Positions 45,575-58,603 of a stretch of DNA of 64,000 nt are shown here, piece after piece (position 1 is the first letter of the stretch; every line of letters begins with the position of its first letter). The translations under genes and the position numbers were made by a program. Location of the stretch: positions 184,644-248,643 of the forward strand of contig CATLPD010000002.1 of NCBI GenBank assembly GCA_950054485.1, written 5' to 3'. The DNA is from an uncultured Alphaproteobacteria bacterium. GTDB lineage: Bacteria; Pseudomonadota; Alphaproteobacteria; Micavibrionales; CSBR16-224. Below the pieces are notes generated by a model. The model was not told where the DNA came from and did not search any database. It worked only from the letters and a program-made list of their open reading frames with translations.

Positions 45575-47487
45575 AAGTCTTCATTAATTGGTGCAACCGC
45601 ACGTTTAATAGCGTTGTCACTGATTTTCACATCATATTTTTCACGTAGTGCATTTTCGTACTGAACCTGTATATCGCCTTGAATACGGTTTGAAATGGCA
45701 GAAGCATATTTTTCACGCTCATCTTCATTCAGTTCGGATGTTTCAGGATATACAATGGCCGTCAGTTCGATAATTTCGGCGCTGTCTGATCCGATACTTT
45801 CGGCTTTTTCACCAATTTTATCCAAGGTGAACAGTCGTTCAACCAATGGCTGTGCCATCAGCTTCTTATCCACGGCCTCTTTTGCCGTAACGGGGCCGTA
45901 GGTTTTAAGGTTCAGGCTATATTCTTTAGCAAGGGCCTTTAAAGATGTGCCGGCTTTGGCCTTTTCAGAAATTTCGCCCGTCAACGCGACCATTTCATCA
46001 GTTTGTTTTTGATCCAGCCAGTCATTTTGAACGCTCGACTTCACGTTCTCGAATGGTTTCGCCTGTGGTTCTTCTATATTTGTTACGGCAAAGGCAACAA
46101 AGCGTCCATCAGCTGTCTCCATTAATGGGGGGATATCCCCCGTTTTTGATTCGAAGGATTTCTGCAGTAATTCCTCAGCGAATTTTTGCTGCATAATTTC
46201 TGCTGTCTTGCCATCCTTTGTTTTGCCGCTGACCAGCAGCATAGGTGTTTGGTAGACTGTCAGTTTATATTCGTCCGCAACTTCTGATAAGGCCATGCCC
46301 GATATCAGCATTTCATCAATTTCATTCGCGGCCTCGTAGAATACTTCCTCTGATTTGTCGCGCTGTACATTTTTGCGCATTTCTTCTTTTACGCTCTCGA
46401 AGGTTTCGATGGTCTCATCTTCCTCGGATTTTACAGCCATAACAATCCATCCAAGACTGCTTTGAATTGGCCCTGTAATCTCGCCAACCGGTGTATCAAA
46501 CGCTGCATCAACAAGGTCCAAAGATGCATCGTCTTCTGTTACAGCTTCGTTTTCCAAAAGGATATAATCATCAGCATTCTGCTTGGCCAGAGCCGCCATC
46601 AAGCTGGCAGCATCTTCGCTTTGTTCAACGACTTCTTGTGCTGTATCGGCCGACTGAAAAACAACCTGATCCACAATGCGGCGTGGCGGCAGTGTGTAAT
46701 CGTCGATGTTTTCTTCATAAATCTCTTTCAAGGCTTCGTCAGGCAGGTCCATATCCTGTGCGATATCATCTTCGCTCATGATCATGTAGCTGATTTCGCG
46801 ATATTCAGGAGTCATGTATTTTGAAAGGTTTTCATCATAGAAAGATTTTAAATCGCTGTCCGAAGCAGATCCGATCTTGTCTTTAAAGGCTGACTTCTCG
46901 ATTTTCAGGACATCGCCGGCACGCTTCTGGTTTTGATACTTATAGGCGATTTCAACCATTTCTGACGGAGCATATGTTCCGCCTGTAATGGACTGAACCA
47001 GAAGATTAACGGCCATATCCTGTTGGTAGGCGCGCATCAGCTGACGTTCGCTCATACCTGTAGATCTTAGCAATTGTGCCAGGGCATCTTCATCTGTCAA
47101 GCCACCTTGAACCAACGGTTCCAACTGAGATTTAATTTGCTGTGCGGCTTTTTCTTCAGGAACAATTAGACCAATATCCTGTGCCTCCAGTGCATAAATA
47201 CGTCTTTGGATTTCCTGATCTACGACACGGCGCGCCAAGGCCTCGCGCATTTGCTGCGGAATATCGATCATGCCGGTCTGACGCTCTGCGTTTTGAAGGG
47301 CGGCGGTCATTTGCGCGGTTGAAATTTCACCGTCCCCAACTTTAGCAACAGAATTACTGCTGACCCCGTCCCGGAATGACCCTGTCATATCGACAAAGAC
47401 CAGTCCCATTACGGCAAGGCCCATAAAGCCGACTAGAAAAAACTTTAGAACGCCTGATTTGGCACCTTCGCGCAGAAACGTTAACAT
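45571..47487 (-). CDS. ppiD: SurA-N/PpiD-like peptidyl-prolyl isomerase, membrane-anchored
   Basis: Periplasmic folding helper. 638 aa from ATG 47487 (ACAGGA 7 nt upstream; the frame to 47520 adds 11 unlikely residues). N-terminus MLTFLREGAKSG followed by one membrane helix (KFFLVGFMGLAVMGLVFVDM). The SurA-type chaperone region is around residues 35-160 (VAKVGDGEISTAQMTAALQN), with a degenerate parvulin-like domain in the middle (LPPRRIVDQVVF, VGEITGPIQSSLGWIVMAVK). The ppiD-trpE order is typical of alphaproteobacteria. Confidence 0.9.
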   Translation of the reverse strand: MLTFLREGAKSGVLKFFLVGFMGLAVMGLVFVDMTGSFRDGVSSNSVAKVGDGEISTAQMTAALQNAERQTGMIDIPQQMREALARRVVDQEIQRRIYALEAQDIGLIVPEEKAAQQIKSQLEPLVQGGLTDEDALAQLLRSTGMSERQLMRAYQQDMAVNLLVQSITGGTYAPSEMVEIAYKYQNQKRAGDVLKIEKSAFKDKIGSASDSDLKSFYDENLSKYMTPEYREISYMIMSEDDIAQDMDLPDEALKEIYEENIDDYTLPPRRIVDQVVFQSADTAQEVVEQSEDAASLMAALAKQNADDYILLENEAVTEDDASLDLVDAAFDTPVGEITGPIQSSLGWIVMAVKSEEDETIETFESVKEEMRKNVQRDKSEEVFYEAANEIDEMLISGMALSEVADEYKLTVYQTPMLLVSGKTKDGKTAEIMQQKFAEELLQKSFESKTGDIPPLMETADGRFVAFAVTNIEEPQAKPFENVKSSVQNDWLDQKQTDEMVALTGEISEKAKAGTSLKALAKEYSLNLKTYGPVTAKEAVDKKLMAQPLVERLFTLDKIGEKAESIGSDSAEIIELTAIVYPETSELNEDEREKYASAISNRIQGDIQVQYENALREKYDVKISDNAIKRAVAPINEDF

Positions 47488-47502
47488 TTTTAAATCCTGT
47501 CC

Positions 47503-47531
47503 TTGATGGTTATTCGGCAAAAGTTTATTCT
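47503..47531 (+). promoter_or_regulatory. likely sigma-70 promoter of tpiA
   Basis: -35 TTGATG (47503-47508), 17-bp spacer, -10 TATTCT (47526-47531), in the 77-bp divergent region between ppiD and tpiA. Confidence 0.5.
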
Positions 47532-47564
47532 AAGGCAGGCTATATTACAAGGGGAAGAAATAAC

Positions 47565-48275
47565 ATGTTAATTGCGGCGAACTGGAAAATGAATGGCTCT
47601 GCAGATTTTGCAAAGGATCTGGCCTCAAAAATTATATCACCTGGGGGCGACGTCAAAGTTTTAATATGTCCGCCCACACCCTATCTATCAGCTGTAAAAG
47701 CAGAATTGGGCGATGGTATTTATCTTGGTGGGCAGGACTGCCATGATCAGGCTGAGGGAGCCTATACCGGCAGCACGGCGGCAGGCATGTTGGAAGATGT
47801 CGGCTGTGAATATGTTCTTGTCGGACATTCGGAGCGCCGCAGTATGTGTCATGAAAACGATAAGATGGTATCTTCAAAGGCAAGGGCAGCGAAAGAGGCG
47901 GGTTTGATACCGGTCATATGTGTTGGGGAGAAACTTGAAAGTCGAGAGGCTGGCGAACATTTGGAGGTTGTCAAATCGCAAATTAAACATTCTGTGCCTG
48001 ATGGTTTTGTTTCTGATGACTATGTTCTGGCCTACGAGCCTGTCTGGGCGATTGGCACCGGCAAGACAGCATCCATTGATGATATAAACGAAATGCACAA
48101 TACAATCCGCGCGCAAATAGGCCCCGGAGTTGATATCTTATATGGTGGGTCTGTCAAAGCCGCGAATGCCGCTGATATTCTGAGCCTTAATAATGTTGGC
48201 GGCGTCTTGGTTGGTGGGGCGAGTCTGAATGCGGATGAATTTAATGCCATTATTAAGGCTGGCATTTTGGATTAA
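47565..48275 (+). CDS. tpiA: triose-phosphate isomerase
   Basis: Interconverts dihydroxyacetone phosphate and glyceraldehyde 3-phosphate. 236 aa, slightly short for the family (about 250). AANWKMNG (Asn/Lys), VGHSERR (electrophilic His), AYEPVWAIGTGKTAS (catalytic Glu) and LYGGSVKAANAADIL with VGGASLNADEF. Ribosome site AGGGGAAG. Followed by secG and pyrG, the usual order. Confidence 0.97.
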   Translation: MLIAANWKMNGSADFAKDLASKIISPGGDVKVLICPPTPYLSAVKAELGDGIYLGGQDCHDQAEGAYTGSTAAGMLEDVGCEYVLVGHSERRSMCHENDKMVSSKARAAKEAGLIPVICVGEKLESREAGEHLEVVKSQIKHSVPDGFVSDDYVLAYEPVWAIGTGKTASIDDINEMHNTIRAQIGPGVDILYGGSVKAANAADILSLNNVGGVLVGGASLNADEFNAIIKAGILD

Positions 48276-48325
48276 AACAGGTTACAAAATGCGTAAAGAT
48301 ATAAAACAAAGATAGGATATCCAAA

Positions 48326-48748
48326 ATGGAAGCTGTGGTTCTTGTAGTGCATTTGATGCTGGCACTGGCTTTGATCGGCATTATTCTGATTCAACAGTCT
48401 GAAGGCGGCGGTCTCGGCATCGGCGGTGGCGGCGGAATGGGCGGCCTGGCGACAGCGCGCGGGACGGCAAACCTTTTGACGCGTGTTACGACTATTTTAG
48501 CAATCTGTTTCTTTACGACAACATTGACCCTGGCTTTGATCGCCAAAAGCAAAAGTGCAGAGGACAGTAAAAGTATTCTGGAACTGGCGAAAGATCCTGA
48601 AATACATGTACCGCTGGCACGCGAGGGTATTGATGATGTGGGTGCGCCGGATGCAGAGGTATTGAAAGATGCCGATACAGCGGCTGATGCTGAAGTTCTT
48701 GAAGCTGAAGAGGGTGAAACTGCACCTGTGGTTCCAATTTCCGAGTAA
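48326..48748 (+). CDS. secG: preprotein translocase subunit SecG
   Basis: Inner-membrane Sec component. 140 aa. Two membrane helices (VVLVVHLMLALALIGIILIQ and TTILAICFFTTTLTLALIA) flank the conserved glycine-rich loop SEGGGLGIGGGGGMGG. The C-terminal 60 residues are an Ala/Asp/Glu-rich tail, longer than in E. coli but common in this class. Between tpiA and pyrG. Confidence 0.93.
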   Translation: MEAVVLVVHLMLALALIGIILIQQSEGGGLGIGGGGGMGGLATARGTANLLTRVTTILAICFFTTTLTLALIAKSKSAEDSKSILELAKDPEIHVPLAREGIDDVGAPDAEVLKDADTAADAEVLEAEEGETAPVVPISE

Positions 48749-48772
48749 ACTAAATTCGATAGAGACTGCCAC

Positions 48773-50392
48773 ATGGCAAAATATATTTTTATCACCGGCG
48801 GCGTGGTATCTTCCTTGGGGAAGGGGCTTGCCGCCGCTGCTCTTGGTGCTTTGTTACAAGCGCGGGGCTATTCAGTTAGAATCAGAAAACTTGATCCGTA
48901 CCTGAATATAGACCCCGGAACAATGAGCCCGTACCAGCACGGCGAAGTTTTCGTGACTGACGATGGCGCGGAAACAGACCTTGACCTTGGTCATTACGAG
49001 CGTTTTACAGGCGTTTCAGCATGTAAAAATGACAATGTGACGGCGGGCCGTATATATGAACGCGTGCTACGCAAAGAACGCAAAGGCGAATATCTAGGCG
49101 CCACGGTTCAGGTGATCCCCCACGTTACAAATGAAATCAAAGATTTTATAAAAGATATCAGAGGTGAAGAAGATTTCATTATCTGTGAAATCGGTGGAAC
49201 CGTCGGTGACATTGAAGGGTTGCCGTTCTTTGAAGCTATACGTCAGTTCGGTAATGAAATGGGCACGCAAAATGTTCTTTATATCCACATGACCCTTATG
49301 CCCTATATTCCGACAGCGGGCGAGCTGAAAACAAAACCAACCCAGCACTCGGTTAAAGAATTATTGTCTGTCGGAATACAGCCGCAAATTTTAATGGTGC
49401 GTTCGGATCGCCCGATACCATCAGAGGAACGCCGCAAAATTGCCTTATTCTGTAACCTTCGTGAAGAATGCGTTATTCCGGCAACGGATGTCAGAAATAT
49501 TTATCAGGTTCCTGTCAGTTACCACAACGAGGGGCTGGATGAACAGGTGATCAGGCATTTTGATCTTGATGACAAAAAGCCAGATTTATCAAAATGGACC
49601 GAAATTATTAATCGTCTCGATAACCCCGAGACGACAGTTCGCATCGGAATTGTCGGAAAATATACAGAGCTGTTGGAATCCTATAAATCTTTGAACGAGG
49701 CTTTGATACACGGCGGCATTGCGAATAACGTTAAGGTCGATCTGGTTTGGCTGGATGCGCAAGAGCTAGAACAAACATCATCGCCATTACAAGATGTAAA
49801 CGCCATATTGGTACCCGGGGGGTTTGGCGAGCGTGGCACCGAAGGTAAAATCAAGGCTATTCAATATGCTCGTGTGAATAACATTCCGTTTTTTGGCATT
49901 TGTCTGGGTATGCAGATGGCGGTTATCGAGGCCGCCCGCAACCAATGCGGTATAAAAGCGGCGGGCTCAACAGAATTCGGTAGTCCTGCGGAACCGGTCG
50001 TCGGTTTGATGACAGAATGGATGGACAAAGATGAGCTTGTTAAACGCAACGAGAAAGGCGACTTGGGCGGAACAATGCGCTTGGGAGCTTATAAGGCAAA
50101 ATTGAAGGACGGGTCAAAAATCGCATCCATATATGGCACGACTGAAATCAATGAGCGTCACCGTCATAGATATGAGGTTAATAACCAATATAGCCCGCAA
50201 ATTGAAGAATGCGGCTTAGTCTTTGCAGGCAGGTCCCCCGATGGTGCTTTGCCGGAAACCGTTGAACGTCCTGATCATCCATGGTTTATCGGTGTTCAAT
50301 ATCACCCGGAGTTAAAATCAAGGCCATTTGATCCGCATCCACTATTCGTTTCTTTTATTCGTGCTGCTCTTGAGAACTCGCGTCTTGTATAA
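48773..50392 (+). CDS. pyrG: CTP synthase
   Basis: UTP to CTP with glutamine. 539 aa. N-terminal amidoligase [20 protein letters not shown] and [21 protein letters not shown]-terminal glutaminase with [17 protein letters not shown] (nucleophile Cys) and YHPELKSRP (His/Glu). Only 24 bp after secG, so probably the same transcript. Confidence 0.98.
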   Translation: MAKYIFITGGVVSSLGKGLAAAALGALLQARGYSVRIRKLDPYLNIDPGTMSPYQHGEVFVTDDGAETDLDLGHYERFTGVSACKNDNVTAGRIYERVLRKERKGEYLGATVQVIPHVTNEIKDFIKDIRGEEDFIICEIGGTVGDIEGLPFFEAIRQFGNEMGTQNVLYIHMTLMPYIPTAGELKTKPTQHSVKELLSVGIQPQILMVRSDRPIPSEERRKIALFCNLREECVIPATDVRNIYQVPVSYHNEGLDEQVIRHFDLDDKKPDLSKWTEIINRLDNPETTVRIGIVGKYTELLESYKSLNEALIHGGIANNVKVDLVWLDAQELEQTSSPLQDVNAILVPGGFGERGTEGKIKAIQYARVNNIPFFGICLGMQMAVIEAARNQCGIKAAGSTEFGSPAEPVVGLMTEWMDKDELVKRNEKGDLGGTMRLGAYKAKLKDGSKIASIYGTTEINERHRHRYEVNNQYSPQIEECGLVFAGRSPDGALPETVERPDHPWFIGVQYHPELKSRPFDPHPLFVSFIRAALENSRLV

Positions 50393-50442
50393 ATAGTACT
50401 AGTTAAGTCCGTAGGTCGTTAATTTTTATCCTTGCGCTTTGT

Positions 50443-50470
50443 TTGAAAACCTCTACCTTGTTTATATAAA
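50443..50470 (+). promoter_or_regulatory. sigma-70 promoter of the sensor kinase gene
   Basis: -35 TTGAAA (50443-50448), 16-bp spacer, -10 TATAAA (50465-50470). Confidence 0.5.
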
Positions 50471-50530
50471 AGCAAAAAAGATATTATTTTTCAATATCAT
50501 ACTAAAGTATATTTAAAAAAGGGATTGAGT

Positions 50531-51784
50531 ATGGGTGCATATCGCAGAAAGACTTACAAGCGGGACGACTTCCCCGAATACGAACAAGAAAGACTCTCCA
50601 TACTAAAGTCGTATCAGATACTTGATACGGATCAGGAGGAGTGTTTCGACTCGATTGTCGAGATGATACAGGAGTCTTTTAATGTGCCGATTGCATTGAT
50701 CACAATTATTGATGAAAACAGATTGTGGTTCAAGGCAAAGGCGGGCGTTAATATCAGTGAAATTCCGCGCAAAAGTTCAATATGCGCCTATACGGTTTTG
50801 TATGATAACGTAACCATAATCCATGATTTAAAAGACGATATACGTTTCAGTGGCAGTCCAATGTTAGGTCCACCTTACAATTTGCGATTTTATGCAGGTG
50901 CACCGATCATCGTCGAGGGCGGTTATAAACTGGGGACTGTCTGTCTGCTCGGTCACGAGGCCAGGCATGATTTTACAGGACTGGATGCTATTAAACTGGC
51001 AGAATATGCGGCAATCGTTAGTGATTTGATTATTATGCGTCGCAATGCAGTTGTTGAGAAAAGCAAAAATCATGCAAAGTCGGAATTTATTCACGAACTA
51101 AGCCACGAATTCAAAACGCCTTTAAATGTCATAACGGGTGTATCAAAAATTTTAATGGATTCAAAAGATATCCCTGTTGAAAAAAACCGTTTGATTGAGG
51201 TTATGCATTCGTCTGCTGAGGCCTTGTCAGAGTTGGTTAATACTTTGAACGATCTTGAGTTAATAGAAAATCAGCGGCTAAAACTAGTGAATGAGTGGTT
51301 TGACCTGCACAGTGTGGTGCAAGATGTGTCAAATTCTCTAAGTGTCTTGATAACGGATAAAGCTCTAGAGTTTAAAGAGGATTATGAGGAGATTAAGGGC
51401 CTGAACTATTATGGCGATAAGCTGCGTTTAAAGCAGGTTCTGATCAACCTGATTGCTAATGCCGTTAAATATACCGATAAGGGGTCTATTGAGCTTAAAG
51501 CCTATAATTATTCGCCAAGCTTAGAGGGTGATGATTATGTCGAATTTCAGGTTAAGGATACCGGCATTGGAATATCAGTAGAAGATCAGGGCAGGATATT
51601 TGACAGATTTTGCCGTGATGAAAAACGTGTTTACCACCGTGAGGGTGCGGGGCTGGGCCTTACAATTGCCAAAAAGATTATTGACGAGATGGGGGGCGTA
51701 ATCGGTTTCGAAAGCAAACCTGATAAGGGAAGTTGTTTTTGGGTACGTCTACCGATGAAATCAACGGATAATGCCAGAGAATAA
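50531..51784 (+). CDS. GAF-domain sensor histidine kinase
   Basis: 417 aa from ATG 50531 (AAGGGA upstream; a TTG at 50525 is also in frame). GAF domain at about 25-165 ([52 protein letters not shown]). DHp helix with phospho-acceptor His in [11 protein letters not shown] near residue 194; ATPase with N box [15 protein letters not shown]1 VKDTGIGIS and G2 [12 protein letters not shown]. No membrane segment, so cytosolic sensing. Orphan: no response regulator alongside. Confidence 0.9.
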   Translation: MGAYRRKTYKRDDFPEYEQERLSILKSYQILDTDQEECFDSIVEMIQESFNVPIALITIIDENRLWFKAKAGVNISEIPRKSSICAYTVLYDNVTIIHDLKDDIRFSGSPMLGPPYNLRFYAGAPIIVEGGYKLGTVCLLGHEARHDFTGLDAIKLAEYAAIVSDLIIMRRNAVVEKSKNHAKSEFIHELSHEFKTPLNVITGVSKILMDSKDIPVEKNRLIEVMHSSAEALSELVNTLNDLELIENQRLKLVNEWFDLHSVVQDVSNSLSVLITDKALEFKEDYEEIKGLNYYGDKLRLKQVLINLIANAVKYTDKGSIELKAYNYSPSLEGDDYVEFQVKDTGIGISVEDQGRIFDRFCRDEKRVYHREGAGLGLTIAKKIIDEMGGVIGFESKPDKGSCFWVRLPMKSTDNARE

Positions 51785-51812
51785 TTGACATTTCGCTGTT
51801 TTTAAGTAAACT
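51785..51812 (+). promoter_or_regulatory. sigma-70 promoter of kdsA
   Basis: -35 TTGACA (51785-51790), 16-bp spacer, -10 TAAACT (51807-51812), starting at the kinase stop codon. Confidence 0.6.
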
Positions 51813-51843
51813 GCAGCCTGTAATTTTAATAAAGGATGCCGTT

Positions 51844-54038
<2,195 letters not shown>

Positions 54039-54108
54039 TAATGTGAGTCATTTTTGCAACAGTTTGACTCTATTGAATAAAATAATATCGGCAGGGCCTT
54101 GACCCCGC

Positions 54109-54124
54109 GAATCACCTGTGATTC
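54109..54124. repeat. short inverted repeat before ftsB
   Basis: GAATCAC-CT-GTGATTC ends 9 bp before the ftsB ATG. It may be an operator or a translational hairpin; no regulator is suggested by the sequence. Confidence 0.3.
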
Positions 54125-54133
54125 AATGGATAT

Positions 54134-54448
54134 ATGAAGACGATGTTCTCCCTTTTAAATTACATGAAACGCACCTGGGCCGGGGTCTTTTTCTTTACCC
54201 TTTTTGTTTGGTTTGGGTTTCACTTATGGCAGGGGGACCGCGGTTATTATTCCTACAAGCAATCGCAAGATATTAAAATTCAAAAAGAACAGGAATATGC
54301 AGCCCTGAAAACAAAGCGCGAGAAACTGGAAAACCGCGTTAAACATCTGCGCCCAACCAGCCTTGATGCTGACTTGCTAGATGAACGTGTGCGCATCATG
54401 TTAAACCGTATGGATGATCACGAATATCTTCTGCCTATAAAACACTAA
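54134..54448 (+). CDS. ftsB: septum formation initiator FtsB/DivIC-like
   Basis: Small divisome protein. 104 aa. One membrane helix (AGVFFFTLFVWFGFHLW), then a coiled coil rich in Lys/Glu (IKIQKEQEYAALKTKREKLE NRV) and the LRP..LDADLLDERVRIML segment typical of alphaproteobacterial FtsB. Located between eno and pdhA as in most members of the class. No clear ribosome site; the start could also be the ATG of MKRTW. Confidence 0.85.
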   Translation: MKTMFSLLNYMKRTWAGVFFFTLFVWFGFHLWQGDRGYYSYKQSQDIKIQKEQEYAALKTKREKLENRVKHLRPTSLDADLLDERVRIMLNRMDDHEYLLPIKH

Positions 54449-54516
54449 TCTAAACATTGCAATTTTCTGCCAGTCTGGGTAATTTCTATGGGTATAAACC
54501 GAATAGGGAGCACCTC

Positions 54517-55533
54517 TTGGCACAGGCAAAGAAAAAAACGGCGTCAAAGCCTCAGAATATTGCAACCCCCGAACAAATGCTGGGCTTTTACAAGGATATG
54601 ACCTTGATCCGCCGTTTCGAGGAAAAGGCCGGACAGCTATACGGCATGGGGCTGATCGGTGGTTTTTGCCACCTTTATATCGGACAAGAGGCTGTGGTTA
54701 CAGGCGTGCAATCTACTCTGACAGATAAAGACAGTGTCATTACTACATATCGCGATCACGGTCATATGCTGGCCTGCGATATGGACCCGAAAGGCGTTAT
54801 GGCTGAACTGACGGGCCGTGAAGGTGGCTATTCACGTGGTAAGGGCGGATCTATGCACATGTTCAGCCTCGAGAAAAAATTCTATGGCGGACACGGTATC
54901 GTCGGCGCGAATGCGCCATTAGGTGCAGGTTTAGCCTTTGCACACAAATACCGTGGTGATGGTGGCCTAACGACGTGTTATTACGGTGACGGTGCAGCCA
55001 ACCAAGGGCAGGTTTACGAGACCTACAATATGGCATCACTATGGAAACTGCCGATTATCTTCATTATCGAGAATAACAAATACGGCATGGGGACATCACA
55101 GGAACGTCACGCGGCGGGCGAGCTATATAAGCGCGGCGAAGCATACGGCATCCCTGGCGAAAAAGTAGACGGGATGGATGTTTTGAAAGTGCGCGAGGCA
55201 GCACTGAAAGCGGTCGATTACGTGCGAGAGGGTAACGGCCCGATGATTTTGGAGATGGAAACATATCGTTTCCGTGGACATTCTATGTCAGATCCTGCGA
55301 AATACCGTACAAAGGACGAGGTTAATACCTTTAAAAATGATCGTGATCCGATTACCCAGATCAAAGATTTGATTTTGAAGTCCGGTGATTATTCGGAAGA
55401 TGATATCAAAGCGATTGATAAAGATATCAAGGCGATTGTTGCCGAGGCTGCTGATTTTGCCCAGCAAAGTCCTGAGCCTGATCCGTCCGAGCTGTGGACA
55501 GATATCTTGCTTGATACGAAAGAGGAGGCATAA
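54517..55533 (+). CDS. pdhA: pyruvate dehydrogenase E1 component, alpha subunit
   Basis: Thiamine-diphosphate-dependent decarboxylation of pyruvate, with PdhB. 338 aa from a TTG at 54517 with AGGGAG 6 nt upstream; the ATG at 54457 would add 20 residues of non-conserved sequence. [41 protein letters not shown]-type [15 protein letters not shown] motif [20 protein letters not shown] and [14 protein letters not shown] are present. First gene of the pdhA-pdhB-pdhC-lpd operon. Confidence 0.95.
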   Translation: MAQAKKKTASKPQNIATPEQMLGFYKDMTLIRRFEEKAGQLYGMGLIGGFCHLYIGQEAVVTGVQSTLTDKDSVITTYRDHGHMLACDMDPKGVMAELTGREGGYSRGKGGSMHMFSLEKKFYGGHGIVGANAPLGAGLAFAHKYRGDGGLTTCYYGDGAANQGQVYETYNMASLWKLPIIFIIENNKYGMGTSQERHAAGELYKRGEAYGIPGEKVDGMDVLKVREAALKAVDYVREGNGPMILEMETYRFRGHSMSDPAKYRTKDEVNTFKNDRDPITQIKDLILKSGDYSEDDIKAIDKDIKAIVAEAADFAQQSPEPDPSELWTDILLDTKEEA

Positions 55534-55535
55534 TC

Positions 55536-56912
55536 ATGACCATCGAAATTCTTATGCCTGCATTATCACCAACAATGGAAGAAGGCACCCTTGCAAAATG
55601 GCACAAATCCGAAGGCGATAGCGTCGAGGCCGGTGATGTTATTGCTGAAATTGAAACTGACAAGGCCACAATGGAATTCGAGGCTGTCGATGAAGGCGTT
55701 ATCGGCAAAATCCTGATTTCCGAAGGTACAGAAAATGTAAAGGTCAATACGCCAATCGCTGTATTGCTGGAAGATGGGGAAAGTGCTGACGAGATTTCAG
55801 ACGCTCCCAAACAAGCTGAAACGAAAGCAGAAAACAAGTCAGAAGAAAAAACCGAAACAACGGCTGTCGCTGCGCCCAAACCTGCAAATGATGTTCTGGA
55901 TGTTGACGAGGCGCCGTTCTTTGAAAAGACAAAAACGATGACTGTACGCGAAGCCTTGCGCGATGCGATGGCCGAGGAAATGCGTGCCAATGAAGATGTT
56001 TTTGTAATGGGTGAGGAAGTCGCCCAGTATCAGGGTGCTTATAAGGTTACACAAGGCCTGCTAGATGAATTCGGCGATAAACGCGTTATCGATACGCCAA
56101 TTACAGAGATGGGTTTTGCAGGTATTGGAACGGGTGCCGCCTATGCGGGCCTGAAGCCAATTGTTGAATTCATGACGTTTAACTTTGCGATGCAAGCCAT
56201 TGATCATATTGTAAACTCTGCTGCCAAGACCCTTTACATGGCTGGGGGGCAGATGGGCTGCCCGATTGTATTCCGTGGACCGAACGGTGCCGCGTCACGT
56301 GTAGGCGCACAGCATTCACAGTGTTTTGCAAGCTGGTATGCGCATGTCCCCGGATTAAAAGTTGTATCACCCTGGTCGGCGGCAGATGCCAAGGGCCTTT
56401 TAAAGGCGGCTATTCGTGATCCGAACCCTGTTGTGGTTCTTGAAAATGAAATCCTCTATGGGCAAAGCTTTGAAGTGCCGGAATCAGAAGATTACGTCGT
56501 TCCAATCGGTAAAGCGAAAATCGAACGCGAGGGATCGGATGTGACGATCGTTGCCTTTTCGATCATGGTCGGCAAAGCGCTGGAGGCCGCCGAAGAATTG
56601 TCAAAACAGGGCATCGAGGCCGAGGTCATTAACCTGCGTTCGCTGCGTCCGCTGGATACAGAAACAATTGTGAATTCTGTTAAAAAGACAAACCGTCTGG
56701 TATCCTGTGAAGAAGGATGGCCGATAGCCGGTATGGGGGCTGAATTTGCAGCCCTTATGATGGAAGAGGCCTTTGATTATCTGGATGCGCCTGTCGTGCG
56801 TGTACACGGTGCCGACGTTCCGATGCCTTATGCCTCAAATCTAGAAAAGCTGGCCTTGCCGCAACCTGCCAATATCACCGAAGCTGCGAAAAAGGTGTGC
56901 TATGCCGATTAA
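55536..56912 (+). CDS. pdhB: pyruvate dehydrogenase E1 component, beta subunit with N-terminal lipoyl domain
   Basis: 458 aa. Residues 1-80 are a lipoyl domain with the modified Lys in [15 protein letters not shown], then an Ala/Lys/Glu-rich linker (about 85-125), then the E1 beta body: [58 protein letters not shown] and [18 protein letters not shown]. The lipoyl-E1-beta fusion is a known alphaproteobacterial feature. Starts 3 bp after pdhA and overlaps pdhC by 11 bp. Confidence 0.97.
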   Translation: MTIEILMPALSPTMEEGTLAKWHKSEGDSVEAGDVIAEIETDKATMEFEAVDEGVIGKILISEGTENVKVNTPIAVLLEDGESADEISDAPKQAETKAENKSEEKTETTAVAAPKPANDVLDVDEAPFFEKTKTMTVREALRDAMAEEMRANEDVFVMGEEVAQYQGAYKVTQGLLDEFGDKRVIDTPITEMGFAGIGTGAAYAGLKPIVEFMTFNFAMQAIDHIVNSAAKTLYMAGGQMGCPIVFRGPNGAASRVGAQHSQCFASWYAHVPGLKVVSPWSAADAKGLLKAAIRDPNPVVVLENEILYGQSFEVPESEDYVVPIGKAKIEREGSDVTIVAFSIMVGKALEAAEELSKQGIEAEVINLRSLRPLDTETIVNSVKKTNRLVSCEEGWPIAGMGAEFAALMMEEAFDYLDAPVVRVHGADVPMPYASNLEKLALPQPANITEAAKKVCYAD

Positions 56913-58182
56913 TATCTTAATGCCTGCATTATCACCGACGATGGAGGAGGGAACCCTCGCCAAATGGCACAAAAAAGAGGGGGACACCGTCGAAGCTGGC
57001 GATGTGATCGCCGAAATCGAGACCGATAAAGCCACGATGGAATTCGAAGCTGTTGATGAAGGTAAAATCGGCAAAATTCTGATTTCCGAAGGGACAGGCG
57101 GTGTTAAAGTAAACACACCAATCGCTGTTTTGCTGGAAGATGATGAAAGCGCCGATGATATAGATTTATCGAATACCGCCAATGAAAATAAGGCTGCGCC
57201 AAAACCTGTCGAAAAAGAGGTTCAGGAAACAGCTAAAAAGCCTGCCTCTAAAACAGAACCAAAAAAACTGGCAGTAGAAAAAGGCGATCGCATTTTTGCG
57301 AGCCCGCTGGCACGCCGTATTGCTAAGGACAAAGGGATTGATCTATCATCCGTAAAAGGGTCAGGTCCGAAGGGTCGTATTGTCAAAGCCGATCTGGAAG
57401 GTGCGAAAGCAGGAAGTGTATCTTCGGTTCAGTCGTCTGTTTCAATGCCTTCTGCAGGACCTGATGCACGCAAACTAGCTGATATGCTGGACATGCCATA
57501 CCGCGCCGAACCGAACAGCGGTATGCGTAAAACAATAGCCAAGCGCCTTTTGGAATCCAAACAAACAGTGCCGCATTACTACCTGTCCATTGAAATACAG
57601 CTTGATAACTTGATGAAGATTCGCAAAGACATCAATGATCAGGCCGATGGTGCGTATAAGATTTCGGTCAATGATCTGATTATCAAGGCAACGGCTCTTG
57701 CCCTTAAAAAGGTGCCGGATGCCAATACCAGCTGGACGGATGATGCTACTCTGTTTTATGAACGTGCGGATGTTTCTGTCGCCGTTGCAACAGAAGCCGG
57801 TTTGATTACGCCGATCATCAAGAATGCCGATCAAAAATCACTGTCCGAAATTTCTAATGAAATGAAGGATCTGGCGGTGCGCGCACGTGATGGCAAGTTA
57901 AAGCCCGAAGAATATCAGGGCGGAACCTGCAGCGTTTCAAATCTGGGTATGTTTGGGATCAAATCCTTCAGCGCAATCATCAATCCCCCGCAATCTGCCA
58001 TTATCGCAGTCGGGGCAGGGGAAACACGTCCGGCATTTGATGACAAAGGAAATGTTGTGCCCGCGACGTTCATGACGGCAACCGGATCATTTGATCATCG
58101 CACGATTGACGGGGCTGTCGGTGCGCAATTCCTTGGCGCCATCAAGAATTATCTTGAAAACCCGTTTGCAATGTTGGTATAA
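56902..58182 (+). CDS. pdhC: dihydrolipoamide acetyltransferase, E2 of pyruvate dehydrogenase
   Basis: 426 aa. One N-terminal lipoyl domain (1-80) almost identical in protein sequence to that of PdhB; a linker; a peripheral-subunit-binding domain ([34 protein letters not shown]); and the catalytic acyltransferase ([34 protein letters not shown]; active-site [15 protein letters not shown]). Forms the core of the complex. AAGGTG inside pdhB is its ribosome site. Confidence 0.97.
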   Translation: MPINILMPALSPTMEEGTLAKWHKKEGDTVEAGDVIAEIETDKATMEFEAVDEGKIGKILISEGTGGVKVNTPIAVLLEDDESADDIDLSNTANENKAAPKPVEKEVQETAKKPASKTEPKKLAVEKGDRIFASPLARRIAKDKGIDLSSVKGSGPKGRIVKADLEGAKAGSVSSVQSSVSMPSAGPDARKLADMLDMPYRAEPNSGMRKTIAKRLLESKQTVPHYYLSIEIQLDNLMKIRKDINDQADGAYKISVNDLIIKATALALKKVPDANTSWTDDATLFYERADVSVAVATEAGLITPIIKNADQKSLSEISNEMKDLAVRARDGKLKPEEYQGGTCSVSNLGMFGIKSFSAIINPPQSAIIAVGAGETRPAFDDKGNVVPATFMTATGSFDHRTIDGAVGAQFLGAIKNYLENPFAMLV

Positions 58183-58214
58183 GTATTTGTTATACATAAA
58201 GCAAGGATTTGAAA

Positions 58215-58601
58215 ATGGATTGTAATCGCTGCAAAAAACGTTCGCTGACCCACATCGCAAATGATGTTTTCAAAGACGCGCGCATAGCCAAAAAATGGCT
58301 ACATAGGGATGATGTTGCAGGTTTGAATGGCATAAAACCAATTGATGCAATTGCACGTGCTGATGCGGATCACCTTGCGATTGTAAAACAAGTCTATGTT
58401 TCCGCTATGAAAGATGAAAGCCTTCTTGAACGTGAAAGCGCGGAAGATCGTAAAAAACGTTTTTTCAAGACATCTCAGTTGGTTTTTAATATATCGGCGA
58501 ATGATGCGCGCGATTGGATTAAAAACTACCAAAACACTCTGTCTTCAGCCGATACGACAGCTGTTTTACAAAAAAGAATAATTGAATTGCAAAAACTGTA
58601 A
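58215..58601 (+). CDS. small DUF2384-like (Xre/MbcA/ParS toxin-binding-domain-like) protein inside the pdh operon
   Basis: 128 aa from ATG 58215 (AAGGA 7 nt upstream; a TTG at 58209 is in frame). N-terminal Cys pair (CNRCKKR). Residues 18-60, VFKDARIAKKWLHRDDVAGL followed by NGIKPIDAIARADADHL, resemble the MbcA/ParS/Xre C-terminal domain (WL..PN..L.G..P). The C-terminal half is helical and charged. It sits 26 bp after pdhC and ends 3 bp before lpd, so it is co-transcribed with them. No RES-type toxin gene is adjacent. Function unknown; the domain match is by eye. Confidence 0.5.
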   Translation: MDCNRCKKRSLTHIANDVFKDARIAKKWLHRDDVAGLNGIKPIDAIARADADHLAIVKQVYVSAMKDESLLERESAEDRKKRFFKTSQLVFNISANDARDWIKNYQNTLSSADTTAVLQKRIIELQKL

Positions 58602-58603
58602 TC

